Shown: positions 43,426 through 53,873, counted from the stretch's first letter. The stretch: DNA of 64,000 nt from CAYHBO01 sp964354855 (GCA_964354855.1 CAYHBO010000003.1:1-64000); one strand, 5' to 3'. Program-made: numbers and translations. Notes: a model not told the origin generated them from the letters alone.

Positions 43426-44356
43426 CCTTGAAACTGCTGCTCAACTTATCAAGAAAGCTAAGGCTATTACTTTACTTACGCATTACAATCCAGATGGTGA
43501 TGGCATTTCAGCTTGCGCTGCATTAGCTCACATACTCGAAGAACAAGGTAAGAAGGTTGAAACCGTTTATCCAACCAAAACAGAAGAAGACATTAAACGC
43601 CAACCAAAAAACGTTTTGATTGGAACTCATCAACAGGTCCCTGATTTGATTATTACCACTGATACATCCGTGTATAAAAGACTTTATTATCCTGATGCAT
43701 TCAAAGACATTCCTCTTATTAATATTGATCATCATCTTAATAACGAAATTCAGGGGGTTGTTAACTTTGTTTCAATTGACATTTCAAGTACCTGTGAATT
43801 GTTATACGTACTTTTACAAGCCTGGTATCCAACACAAATTAATACCTATGTTGCAGAATGTTTAATGTATGGCATTTTATATGACACTCAGGTTTTTTAT
43901 AACCAAGCAACTAAACCTAGCACGCTCCACGTTGCAGCTGAACTAATCAATCATGGTGCAAACCTCTGTGCTCTTCAACAAGAATTACTGTGTAATAAAA
44001 ATCCGGAAGTTATTCGCTTCTGGGGAAACCTATTGAGCAATGTTACCATAACCTTTGATGGCAAAGCAGCATGGATTATTATTACCCAGAAAGATTTGAA
44101 AGATCGTGGGCTTACCTTAAGTGCTACGGTAGGATTCAGTAACTTTTTAGCTCAGCTCTCCCATGTTGATATCACCATCCTGTTTTATGAGTCTGAAGAT
44201 GGAAAATCAAAAGTATCGCTACGTTCAAAAAATGCTGATGTTAATCAGTTCGCGTCTCAGTTTGGTGGTGGTGGCCATAAAAATGCTTCTGGTATCACCA
44301 GCGATAAACCGCTTGATGTGTTGGTTACAGAATTAACGCAGGCGCTTACGGCTTGA
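43397..44356 (+). CDS. nrnA: DHH/DHHA1 phosphoesterase, NrnA-like
   Basis: 319 residues. NrnA enzymes degrade short oligoribonucleotides and pAp. Seen: motif I LLTHYNPDGDGISACAALA, TTDTSVYKRL, the DHH motif INIDHHLNN, CLMYGILYDTQVF, and the DHHA1 glycine motif FGGGGHKNASGI. Order and length are as in the family. It begins inside the tsaC gene and its 3' end overlaps the convergent USP-methyltransferase gene by 24 bases. Confidence 0.9.
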   Translation: MISVLKNAHDLETAAQLIKKAKAITLLTHYNPDGDGISACAALAHILEEQGKKVETVYPTKTEEDIKRQPKNVLIGTHQQVPDLIITTDTSVYKRLYYPDAFKDIPLINIDHHLNNEIQGVVNFVSIDISSTCELLYVLLQAWYPTQINTYVAECLMYGILYDTQVFYNQATKPSTLHVAAELINHGANLCALQQELLCNKNPEVIRFWGNLLSNVTITFDGKAAWIIITQKDLKDRGLTLSATVGFSNFLAQLSHVDITILFYESEDGKSKVSLRSKNADVNQFASQFGGGGHKNASGITSDKPLDVLVTELTQALTA

Positions 44357-46775
44357 TGGGGTAAGTTTTATCTCATACAAAAATTCATGTAATGTGTTTT
44401 CTTTCAGTTGCTTCGTAAACATGGGATGCAACGTTTCTATAATTACTGAATTAAGACTACTAAGACCATTAAAGTCAATTGCATTAACCGTACCATTAAT
44501 CTTTAAATGTTTTGTTAAATGATCACTCAAACATGCATTAAAAATTGGCATTACTACTTCTTTTTGTTGTTGTAGGTCAGTATTTGCAAGAAAGAATTGG
44601 TACCCTGGCTCAAGTGGTTTTTCTGAGTCATAAAAATTTAAATTAAATATTACACGACATTGTTTTTTAAAATCTTTATCGGAATATTTTGTACTCGAAG
44701 TAATAGGATGCTTCGTAATAGGATGCTTCACCCTGATACCTTGAATATACAAAGATCCTTCAGGTTGTAAAAGCTTAATAAGATTGTCCAGTACTCCAAC
44801 ATTCATGTATTTTGTAACAGCAGAATCTATTACAACAAAATCAAATCTGTTTTCTTGTTTGGCTATAAGCTCCTGCATAAAATCTGTTTTATTAAAGTCT
44901 CCTTTAAAACAATTGAGAGCTGATTTTTTAAAATCTTCGTTAAGAAAATAAGTATCAAATACTTTTGCGTCCAAGAGTCCCTTTCTACCAGTTTCAATAG
45001 AATCCTGATCAGGTGCAGCACCTACCATTAATATTTTTGGACGAGAGCTTATAACAAGTTGCCTTCCACCACGCACACCCACGAGCCGTTCTTTCAATAC
45101 CCTAAGCCGATCATTCAAAATACCGATACTACGTTGTACATCTTCCAACTGTTTTCGTAAACTTATAAGATTCAATCGAACTTGATCAGGAGCCACACTT
45201 ACAGGCTTATCTTCTAGTCTTAGTTTTTTAGTAACAGGAGGATCTTCAGCAACAGGAGGATTTTTGTCAACAGGAGGCACTGATGATCGTCGATCGGATA
45301 GCCTTGGGGCAGAACCCCTTCCGCGTTCATCTTCTTGATCAATGCGTTCGTAGAAAAGAAGATAAGGGGTATAATTATGATATTTTCTGTTACTATCACG
45401 ACAAATTTCATCTATATCTTTAACCTCAGTAACAACATTATCATTGTATAAATTCCACTTTTTTGTATCATCATAATCTCGCCCATAACACACATAATGA
45501 CCGCTTGTACTAGGCTTATATTCTGGATTCGCTTCATCATAAGCCTTAGTCTTAATAGTTTCCCTATGTTCAACTATGGCAGCAAGCTGATAACTGAGTC
45601 CCTCTGGGATTGCAGTTTTTTGAGCATACAGCTGGAAGTCTTGTTCAGTAAGCATCTGCGGAAATGAAACAGGCATCTCATTTTTATAATAACGGTTATG
45701 CTGAAAATCTGAAATCAACCGCTTAAAATGAATTATTAGTACTTTTGGAAATTGCGTTATTTTATCCTCTACCGATTTTCCAAATAATTCCAATAGCGCT
45801 TTAGCTTGCTCGAGCTGTACATATTTTTTAGTATTTTTTAAATATGGCACTAGACGGTCTACTTGAGTTTTTAAACTTTTAACGATTGCTTTTTCATCTC
45901 TATTATATTGAAGCCGTTTCGGATCATCTGGAAATAATGCTGCAATTTTTGCTATTTCATCATTAGCTTTTTGTTTTAAGTTATCAGCGATTTTGTTTCT
46001 TTGTTCAATCGCATTGCCATTTTTATCTAAAGATCGATTTAGATCTAATGTTCTCTCAATTTGAGAAGCAAGGTCTGTTATTTTTTGCACATCATCTTTA
46101 CTTATTGTTGGCGAAAACGTCGGCTGAAAAAAAACTGCTAACAGCTGATTAAGACTATCGCCAATTGCCTTCCCATCAGATTCTATGGATAAAGCAAGCC
46201 CGGTTTCTGGATCTTCGATGCGAATTTCTAATTCTTTTTTTGTTTGACCTCCGACGGTTATTTTAGAACGCTGAATTGAAAAAGTTGAAATAAAATTAGG
46301 GTCTTTTTCAGAAAAAATTTTCAAAACTTCAAGTAAGAACTCTTGTGCATCATGTTGGGCCGTTCCACCCATGCCAAACGAAGAACAGAATGCTTGCCTA
46401 AAAGTATCCTCTTTCAAGGGATCCTTTGCTGCTTGTAAAGCATCAATATGTCTAATTAATAAATCGATTTTTGGTTTATCAATNNNNNNNNNNNNNNNNN
46501 NNNNNNNNNNNNNNNNNNNNNNNNNNNNNNNNNNNNNNNNNNNNNNNNNNNNNNNNNNNNNNNNNNNNNNNNNNNNNNNNNNNATATTTTGGCTCTCTTT
46601 TTAATCGCTCTAAAAAATTTCTGAATGAATGTATACGAAAGAACGCCTGGATAGTTGCATTCATAAAACAACTGTTCCCATTATTTTGACATCCTGCATT
46701 TGGTACAGCCATTAAGCTATTGCTCATCAAACTCATTAAAATCAATAAACATATTTTTCGCATTACTAAAAACAT
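44333..46775 (-). CDS. Secreted USP-type deubiquitinase fused to a methyltransferase-like domain (contains scaffold gap)
   Basis: The N-terminus (46775, SD AAGGATAAGAAT) has a signal peptide MRKICLLILMSLMSNSLMAV and the USP Cys box GCQNNGNSCFMNATIQAF (C36). A 100-N gap (46484-46583) follows; after it the frame resumes DKPKIDLLIRHIDALQAAKD, and the two parts are out of frame only because the N count is a placeholder. The His box is SGHYVCYGRDYDDTKKWNLY, then NDNVVTEV. A Pro-rich linker leads to a coiled coil (LRKQLEDVQRSIGILNDRL), then a Rossmann methyltransferase-like domain: KILMVGAAPDQDS, FDFVVIDSAVTKYMNVGVLD, LLQPEGSLYIQG. USP proteases (family C19) cut ubiquitin from proteins. Last gene of the minus-strand effector run. 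Confidence 0.85.
46484..46583. other. Assembly gap (100 N)
   Basis: Exactly 100 N, the usual placeholder for a scaffold join. It lies inside the USP domain between the Cys box and the rest of the protein, so true length and frame are unknown. Confidence 0.98.
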
Positions 46776-46788
46776 ATTCTTATCCTTA

Positions 46789-49095
46789 TCATTTACGCTT
46801 ACGATCTAATGGCTGAAGCTTTTTCTTAAGTGTTTCTAATTGATCATTCAACAAAACAATATTTTTGCGTATACCAATAAGTTGCCGTTGTAATTCTTTA
46901 AGCTCTTCAACAAGTGGCCCTCGAGTCCTTATCAAGGACTCTGCCCTTGATTTTTTGCTTACTGGTGGTGAAGTACCGTCAGTTGTACTTAAAGAAATCG
47001 AAGGGGCATCTCCTGCAACAACACGCTCATAGAAAAGTAGATAAGGTGGAGCTTCATAGTTACCTATAATTTCCTTAACCTCCTCAATAATTTCACTGCT
47101 ATCACTAGGCCCTAATTTTTGAGCAGTTCTAATAGCCTTTTTGAGTTCTCCTTCAATATTTTCAGGAAGTTGTTGACCATCAAGTACTTCCAATACCTTT
47201 AGAACAGTAGGAAATTTACTAGTTACTCGTTTCAACTCGTTAACCACATGCGGAGGATTTAGAATTTGCAAAAGGTTACAGTTCGAAATTTCAGAAACAT
47301 CGTCATCATTGTAACAATACCACTTATTACCAATCCGCACATATGCCCAATAATGTCCAAAGATCATGGTTCCACGATGAACAACAAATGCTCTCAATTG
47401 ATATGATGAAGAACCTCTCTCGTTCGAAATATCTAGATTTTCAGGAATTGATACTGGGTGCAGCATTTTCCTCAAAGAACCATCTGCAAGAGTATGGAAT
47501 CTTTGCAGCTGTATAATAAGCAGCGGAGATGTAGCAATAATTTTTTGCGTTCGCTCAGCTTCTACAGGAATATACCTATCTTGCGCATCTTTTGGACAAA
47601 AATCACATTGGAAATCTTCAATAAGTTCCGGCTTAAAATCATGAGTCAAACAATCTTTAAGGGTATCTCCTGCTATTGGCACTGAAAGAATCCTGCTTAT
47701 TTCATGTAATGGGTGACCTTGATGAGTCGTGCCATTCACTAGTAAATGAGAAACCTGTCTTGAAATAGTTATCCCAACTAATTGATTAAGCTTGGTATCT
47801 TGAGGAACAAGTTCTTCTCCAAAATTTACCAAAAGACTTTCAATAAATTCTCTAGCATCTTGCTGGTTAGTTCGCCACTTTTGTCTTTCCGATCTTTTTC
47901 TATCATCATTCGGATCTTCTCTATCTGATAAATGTAAAACATCACAAAGACTATTCCTAAACGATGTAATAGATAATGGCTTTTCATTTTCATGCATGCT
48001 AAAAAAATGTTTCTTGAGTAATGCAATCATCCTACCATTTGGTGCTTCTACTAAAAAACGCCTAAATGACGGTAAATGGTACAAAGCCTGGCAAGGAGCG
48101 TTAATAAAACAATCTGAACCGGCGTTTTCACAACCATGGTTTAATTGTGGTTGTCCTAAAAATACCTTACCAAATTGCGCAAATTCCTCGTTGGTCAATG
48201 GTTCAACAGCATCATTATCATTCACCTGTTCATAAAAAAGCAGGTATGGCGTACCCTCCCCCCATACAAACCCTTGATTAATCGTATCAAAATCTTCTTT
48301 GGTATTTTTGGTAATCTCAGTAACTATATTATCATTAAATTTATACCATTTATTGGTAGCATGTTCCCCAACAGTATCCAAGGCATAGGTATAGTAGTGA
48401 CCGGATACCCGCTCATCAACTATATTTCCAGCATGAATAATCACTGCAACGAGCCGGTAGATAGGATCTGATTCTTTAAAAGAAAGTCGTTGAGGAAATC
48501 GGACTTGATTCATATTTTTATGATCATCGTGAAGTCTATCTAACTGAACTATCAACGCTTGAGGAAACTTAGTAATACTGTTGTTTTTGCTATGTTCTTT
48601 CAATAACCCTTCTAAGTTTTGTTCTCCAATATCATCTTTTACTAACAAGGATAAGGTTCTTTTTATTGTTACACCAGCGCTCGATTTTATGTAAATATCA
48701 AAAATTGCGCCTAAATTCTTCTCAGTATCCCCAGATACTTTTTGCCGAAGTAGTGTCAAAAATTTATCTAAAAATTCTTGGGCATCTTGCTGTCCTTCTT
48801 TAAAGTCAACACCACAAGTATCATGAACACTTATCGCTTTTCTAAAATTTTGCGGATCAAGAGCCACAGAACTTTCGTCTAGTTGTTTAAAATAATCTTG
48901 TACTAATGAGTACGACTTATCATGATGTAAAAAGTGCTGAAATACTTTTAAATGGGCAAGCGCTTGGATAGTTGCATTAATAAAACAATCGGTCCTACTT
49001 TTATTGAGAAATCCCTTATTGTGAACTGCTTCTAACCCCCCACTCATTAACCCCATTAACACCAGAAACCATGTTCTTCGCATTATCCCCAACAT
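46789..49095 (-). CDS. Secreted protein with two tandem USP deubiquitinase domains
   Basis: 768 residues; SD GAGGAAGTAAAG before the ATG at 49095. Signal peptide RRTWFLVLMGLMSGGLEAV. USP domain 1: Cys box NKSRTDCFINATIQAL (C37), QQDAQEFLDKFL, His box SGHYYTYALDTV and WYKFNDNIVTEI. USP domain 2: GCENAGSDCFINAPCQALYH (Cys ~328), NQQDAREFIESLL, a CDFC half zinc finger, His box FGHYWAYVRIGNKWYCYNDD. Both triads look complete, so both may cleave ubiquitin or a similar modifier. The C-terminus is a basic coiled coil (ELQRQLIGIRKNIVLLNDQL...DRKRK) shared with its neighbours. 2 bases separate it from the upstream Ulp1-like gene, so the two share a transcript. Confidence 0.9.
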   Translation of the reverse strand: MLGIMRRTWFLVLMGLMSGGLEAVHNKGFLNKSRTDCFINATIQALAHLKVFQHFLHHDKSYSLVQDYFKQLDESSVALDPQNFRKAISVHDTCGVDFKEGQQDAQEFLDKFLTLLRQKVSGDTEKNLGAIFDIYIKSSAGVTIKRTLSLLVKDDIGEQNLEGLLKEHSKNNSITKFPQALIVQLDRLHDDHKNMNQVRFPQRLSFKESDPIYRLVAVIIHAGNIVDERVSGHYYTYALDTVGEHATNKWYKFNDNIVTEITKNTKEDFDTINQGFVWGEGTPYLLFYEQVNDNDAVEPLTNEEFAQFGKVFLGQPQLNHGCENAGSDCFINAPCQALYHLPSFRRFLVEAPNGRMIALLKKHFFSMHENEKPLSITSFRNSLCDVLHLSDREDPNDDRKRSERQKWRTNQQDAREFIESLLVNFGEELVPQDTKLNQLVGITISRQVSHLLVNGTTHQGHPLHEISRILSVPIAGDTLKDCLTHDFKPELIEDFQCDFCPKDAQDRYIPVEAERTQKIIATSPLLIIQLQRFHTLADGSLRKMLHPVSIPENLDISNERGSSSYQLRAFVVHRGTMIFGHYWAYVRIGNKWYCYNDDDVSEISNCNLLQILNPPHVVNELKRVTSKFPTVLKVLEVLDGQQLPENIEGELKKAIRTAQKLGPSDSSEIIEEVKEIIGNYEAPPYLLFYERVVAGDAPSISLSTTDGTSPPVSKKSRAESLIRTRGPLVEELKELQRQLIGIRKNIVLLNDQLETLKKKLQPLDRKRK

Positions 49096-49097
49096 CT

Positions 49098-50180
49098 TTA
49101 CTTCCTCTTCTTCTTTTGAGCCTTCTTCTCTTGTAAGCGATCTTTCAATGAACCAAGTCGCCCCTCTAAATTATCTATCTGCTTTTTTGTCTGGACTAAC
49201 GTTGCTTGTACCCCTTTAAGAGAAGTTCGTACTTTTTCTTGTGGTCGCTCTTCTTTATCAACATCTACATCAGAATCATCTACAACAAAAATCACTTCTT
49301 CTTCATCGTCATCGTCATCATCTTCAACCAAAACAACATCAAGTTCTTCAGTTTTTTTTACTGTTGGACTCTTTATCTTTGTAAGAAGAATATCAAACAT
49401 TTCTTGAGTAAACTGATGATTTTTTATGGCATCTTCTTGAATTGGATGAACTGACTTCTTGCGAGATATATTTGCTTTTATCTGTTCTGCAACTGCTTGG
49501 TAACCAGAACATGTTGGCAAAGTGCTTTCATAAAAAAGCGTTTTAATTTTCGATGTCACCGCTCGTTTTCTTTCGGACAAAGAATCGATAACAAAGCACT
49601 GGTTATTAAACAAAATAACACAAATCCAATGTTGTGCTGCCGTATCACAAGCAATAACATAGAAAGGCTTTTCGGTTCCGCGAAAGTTTTGTTGAAAACG
49701 ATCAATTGCATCAAGAACTGCACCATCATGAGGAAGCGGAAGTTCGGTATTTTTATCTTCTAAGACAAAGATATCTTTAGGAAGCACATTCACACCAAGT
49801 GTTTTCAGTAATATTCGATGAATGTCACTGAACCCTAAATATTTATCTTTGATGTTCTCTGCTTTTTTTTTTCTCCTCAATACCCGATCATTTGCAAGAA
49901 TCTCATCAACCCATGCGTCATAATCTTCCTGCCCCATTGATGCCACATCTTTATCAAACACCGCCACACGAAGTTTAAGCGCATTAAAAGCAGCAAAATA
50001 ACCACACTCCCAACCATTTTGTTGTTTAAGCGCTACGCTAGAAAATTTTTGAATAATCTCAAGAACTGAAGGCTTCTTGCTTGCCGGTTTTTTACTCACA
50101 AGCGTAGGAGCAACTATCATAGCTAAAGCACGCCCAGGTACTAAACAAAAACATAGGAATAATCCCATTAAACCCCTCAT
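49098..50180 (-). CDS. Secreted Ulp1-like cysteine protease (permuted order) with SIM-like motifs
   Basis: 360 residues. Signal peptide LMGLFLCFCLVPGRALAM. QQNGWECGYFAAFNAL (C59) looks like the Ulp1/SENP catalytic QNGxDCGxF block, and AQHWICVILFNNQCFVIDSL (H184, W185, D199) like the Ulp1 HW...D block, but here Cys precedes His and Asp, the reverse of Ulp1 order. A circularly permuted or papain-like protease is inferred. Residues 281-310 carry DVVLVEDDDDDD and EEEVIFVVDDSDVDVD, which fit SUMO-interaction motifs (hydrophobic core with acidic flank). The C-terminus is the coiled coil shared with the two downstream USP proteins, ending KKKRK. The substrate could be a SUMO-like or ubiquitin-like host modifier; not shown. 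Confidence 0.7.
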   Translation of the reverse strand: MRGLMGLFLCFCLVPGRALAMIVAPTLVSKKPASKKPSVLEIIQKFSSVALKQQNGWECGYFAAFNALKLRVAVFDKDVASMGQEDYDAWVDEILANDRVLRRKKKAENIKDKYLGFSDIHRILLKTLGVNVLPKDIFVLEDKNTELPLPHDGAVLDAIDRFQQNFRGTEKPFYVIACDTAAQHWICVILFNNQCFVIDSLSERKRAVTSKIKTLFYESTLPTCSGYQAVAEQIKANISRKKSVHPIQEDAIKNHQFTQEMFDILLTKIKSPTVKKTEELDVVLVEDDDDDDEEEVIFVVDDSDVDVDKEERPQEKVRTSLKGVQATLVQTKKQIDNLEGRLGSLKDRLQEKKAQKKKRK

Positions 50181-50207
50181 ACACGCTCTCCCCCTTATCC
50201 AATCCTT

Positions 50208-53200
50208 CTAAAATTTAAAGCTAATAGGATCTTGATTTTTATACTTTTCATTTGGATACACATCTCGTGCTAAATGAATAACATTTTGAGGATAAGCAAA
50301 TTCAATCCCCTTCTCTCTAAATGTTCTAAACATATTTTCACGCAAATCTGCAGCAATATCGAATCCTTCACGCACTCGTCGAGAACTAATAAACACACGG
50401 ACTAAAAAGCTAATCCTCGTATCATTAAAGTCTTCCATGCGAATAATAATTCGAGGTACACGTAAAATCGTTGGATTACTTTGCACCACCTCAGCAATTG
50501 TTTCACGAACCAAGGCAACATCACTGTGATAATCAACGTTAACGGTAATTTCAATTCCAACGGCAAACCGCCCCTTCCCCCAATTTGAAACCAATTTATT
50601 CGTAATATCTTTGTTGGGAATAATAAGCGCATGATTGAATTTATTAATAATGGTTGTCGTTCGTGCATCAATTTTATGAACCGTTCCTTGCTTTTGTTCA
50701 TCTTGATCAAGGCGAACATAGTTGCCAATTTCTAATGGTCGCTCGATAAGAATAAAGAGCCCAGCTATGTAATCAGCTGCAACATCTTTAAGAACAAAAC
50801 CAATAGCAACCGCAGAAACCGCTCCAACATAGACAAGCAACTGATCTAAATGAACATAGCTCAATCCTAATAATCCAGATAAACTAATGGTTGCATAGTG
50901 CAAAATCTTTGAAACGGTATTTTGCATCCCTGGTTCGGTACGCAAAATATCAAACAGCTTGTTAAGAATGAATCGCTGTGTGAAGGATGAAACAAAAAAG
51001 CCGCATACCACAAATAAGACCAAGATTAAAAATTGAATAACCCCAAATTTGTAATAACCGCCCATAGGATTACTTCCCATTTTGATAACCCAATGGTCCG
51101 CAAGCAATGTCCAAATTCCTGCTGGCGTATACCCAAACCGCCACAAATGTGCCGCTATGGCAAATGCAGAAAACAGCAGGACCAGAAAACTAAAGATAAC
51201 CAGAAGTCCGTAATATGTTTTAGCATATTCAAACTTATCAACAATTTCTTCATCTTCCTCTTTCATGAAGAGAAAGAGGGCATACTTTCTAATGTAATAA
51301 TGAACCATCAGCACGGCATAGAACAGAAGCACCGTTGAAGGAATAGCAAAAGCGAGAAACCAGGCCAAGTTGGAATACCCGATTAGCGGCAAAATCAAAA
51401 GGCCCATACAAAAGAAAAATACAGGGTAGTAGTGTTGTTCAATCCCTATGCGTATAAGATCAGCAGCTCTCCCACGAAACGGGATAATGCGCAATACAAC
51501 ATCTTTGCTAAAAAATAATAACCAGATAATTGCTAAAACTAATGAGTATGCGGTTAAGAGTACATGAGGGAACACAAAATGTGGGTGCGGATGATATCCT
51601 AAAAAGGCCTGTCTAAAAGGAATAATGATGGCGGTTGAATAACAAAAAAAGGTAATGAGAAGAATGAATCGCTCTTCTAGTTTTTCTGCAAAGAAGAGAA
51701 AGCTTAACCGTTTATTTAGATCTTTAATGTTTGAAAGAAGATTTTTTGAAAGATAAACAAAGCTAGGAATCGAAATCAGATAGAATAGTACAAGGTTATA
51801 TGGGGTCGCTATAAAATATATGGTAGAAAAAATATATCGAAAACCAAAAACAATGTGTACGTAAAGAAAAATAAGCGTAAATATAAGTTTAAGATGATCA
51901 ACCAAGAATTCAAGTAACGATGAACTAATGTTAAGCCATAAAAAACTAAAATGGTGATGATCAACTGAAAGTTGACGTCTGATTCTGCGCAAAAGTATCC
52001 CGAGCAAAAATTTAATACATAGAAAAGAAAGTGTAAAAAAAATAAAAAACAAGCAAGCATAAAGCACCATTTTCCAGGAAATAAGCTTACAGCTTGCAAT
52101 CAACGCGCTTGGCCCAAGATGAATAGGCGTATCCCAAAAGAATTTACCCAAGAAGTTTTCAGCTTCAAATAATGATGTTTGAAAGCCTTCCCATGAAATA
52201 GCATTAGGCGATCGTTTCCAAATACCTTGATTAAGAATCATGGTTTCAATGTCTTGAATGATTAAATTGTATTTATCAACAATCTTATCTTTGCTTGAAA
52301 TCAACTCAGAATTATCCACCAAAAGGTTGTGACACATTTTCATATGTTCATGTAATAGTTTCTCAGTAATATCAATATTTTTGAGTACAAATTGATACGC
52401 AATATTGTTATTAAGAAAGAGGCTATCTTTTGAACTCACAATTTCTTCGTGACAAAGATGTAGTTTTTCAAGCTCTTTAGTATCATTAACCAATGAGTTC
52501 ATCACATCTTGTCGATCAAGATTCCATTTTCTTAAGGCAGCAAGCACCAGATCACGTAATGACTTAAATTGAGCTAACGAATCTTTAAGGTCCCCCTTGT
52601 TTTGGGTAAGCTTATGCCGCAGATCAACCATCTTATAAAGTAAATCTTTTTCATCAGCTTCAGTGTCTGCTCGTTCACCTTTAATCTGTAGAACTTTGAT
52701 TGACTGCACCGTACTTTCAAAATTACATAAAATTTTTTGTTCTTCAGATTTTGCTTCACGAAACTTAGCAGAATCCCGCTTATTATCAAGATCTTCAATT
52801 TTTTTTCGATCTTTAATTAATTTTTCTTTTCTAACCTCAAGCCTACTTCGCTCAATGTTTTTAGTTTCAATTTTTTGATTAACTTCTTCTTTAATGATAA
52901 TTGCCTTTTGTCGCTCAGAGGCTGCTTCATTCCGCGCATTTTCAACATCTATCAGTTCAATATCAAGACGCTTCTCCATAATTGCAAGATCGCTTTTGTG
53001 GCTTGATAATTGCGATGAAACAAAATCAATTTCATCTTCTTTCAATTTAAGATCTGCGATAAGATGCTCTAGTTTAAGTTGTAATGTGGTAACTTTTTCT
53101 TTGGATAAGTTTATTTCTTCATTAAAAACATCGGTCTCTAACTTCAACGAAAGATGTTGATGTTCAACTTTTTCATTTGACTTCGAGTCAGTAATGGTCT

Positions 53201-53873
53201 TATCGCGTTCTTTTGTTTTGAACTCTATCTGCTTTTGGAGTGAAGAAATGGTTTCTTTTTCGGTTAAATCTTGTTTGATGAATGATTCTTTTTTCGCACG
53301 AAGCTCATCAAGTTTCCCATTTAAACGTGAGATTTCTGCTTGTTGATCCCTGAACTCTTGCCAAGAGTAAAGTGACTTGAGAACTAAATTTTGTTTGTGC
53401 TGTAAAAAATTAATATGTTCATCGATTTTTGCAGTTCGAGCAACCAGAACATCTTCAATAACCTTAAAAAGATCTTGATAGGCACTCAGATTTTGTTTTC
53501 GATCATTCAGAAAGGTAATTTTTTTATTAACTTGTTCTGATTTATCCGCCTCCGATTTTTCAGTAACATCTTTAGCTTGCGTAAGCTCATAGGTAATCTG
53601 ACTCAACGTATCCGTTAATGTTTTTTTTACCTCATCAGCACGTTTTTTTAATGTCGAAATATCATCATCAAGCACCTTTCGTTCTTTTTTCTTTGCTTCA
53701 ATCCCACTAAAGAACGGTAAAATACTTTTATTCTGCTCCGGAGAGACCTCTTGTTTGGATGCAAATTCCATAAACGGCATAAAACCATATGTAGCTTGTA
53801 ATGACTGAATAAGACACAGAGAAAAGATCACTCCTAAAAAATAGGCTAACATTAATTTTCTAACTACCATCAT
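50208..53873 (-). CDS. MscK/MscS-family mechanosensitive channel with large N-terminal coiled coil
   Basis: 1221 residues. A signal peptide (MLAYFLGVIFSLCLIQSLQA) precedes about 450 residues of coiled coil expected in the periplasm, then about ten membrane segments (for example LYACLFFIFFTLSFLCIKFL, and PVFFFCMGLLILPLIGYSNL), and the MscS core: VGAVSAVAIGFVLKDVAADY, the beta domain LFILIERPLEIGNYVRLD, NALIIPNKDI-type loop (HALIIPNKDITNKLVSNW) and the C-terminal alpha/beta part. This matches the large MscK/MscM architecture that opens under membrane tension. It overlaps the recO-like gene by 14 bases and is part of its transcript. Confidence 0.92.
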   Translation of the reverse strand: MMVVRKLMLAYFLGVIFSLCLIQSLQATYGFMPFMEFASKQEVSPEQNKSILPFFSGIEAKKKERKVLDDDISTLKKRADEVKKTLTDTLSQITYELTQAKDVTEKSEADKSEQVNKKITFLNDRKQNLSAYQDLFKVIEDVLVARTAKIDEHINFLQHKQNLVLKSLYSWQEFRDQQAEISRLNGKLDELRAKKESFIKQDLTEKETISSLQKQIEFKTKERDKTITDSKSNEKVEHQHLSLKLETDVFNEEINLSKEKVTTLQLKLEHLIADLKLKEDEIDFVSSQLSSHKSDLAIMEKRLDIELIDVENARNEAASERQKAIIIKEEVNQKIETKNIERSRLEVRKEKLIKDRKKIEDLDNKRDSAKFREAKSEEQKILCNFESTVQSIKVLQIKGERADTEADEKDLLYKMVDLRHKLTQNKGDLKDSLAQFKSLRDLVLAALRKWNLDRQDVMNSLVNDTKELEKLHLCHEEIVSSKDSLFLNNNIAYQFVLKNIDITEKLLHEHMKMCHNLLVDNSELISSKDKIVDKYNLIIQDIETMILNQGIWKRSPNAISWEGFQTSLFEAENFLGKFFWDTPIHLGPSALIASCKLISWKMVLYACLFFIFFTLSFLCIKFLLGILLRRIRRQLSVDHHHFSFLWLNISSSLLEFLVDHLKLIFTLIFLYVHIVFGFRYIFSTIYFIATPYNLVLFYLISIPSFVYLSKNLLSNIKDLNKRLSFLFFAEKLEERFILLITFFCYSTAIIIPFRQAFLGYHPHPHFVFPHVLLTAYSLVLAIIWLLFFSKDVVLRIIPFRGRAADLIRIGIEQHYYPVFFFCMGLLILPLIGYSNLAWFLAFAIPSTVLLFYAVLMVHYYIRKYALFLFMKEEDEEIVDKFEYAKTYYGLLVIFSFLVLLFSAFAIAAHLWRFGYTPAGIWTLLADHWVIKMGSNPMGGYYKFGVIQFLILVLFVVCGFFVSSFTQRFILNKLFDILRTEPGMQNTVSKILHYATISLSGLLGLSYVHLDQLLVYVGAVSAVAIGFVLKDVAADYIAGLFILIERPLEIGNYVRLDQDEQKQGTVHKIDARTTTIINKFNHALIIPNKDITNKLVSNWGKGRFAVGIEITVNVDYHSDVALVRETIAEVVQSNPTILRVPRIIIRMEDFNDTRISFLVRVFISSRRVREGFDIAADLRENMFRTFREKGIEFAYPQNVIHLARDVYPNEKYKNQDPISFKF

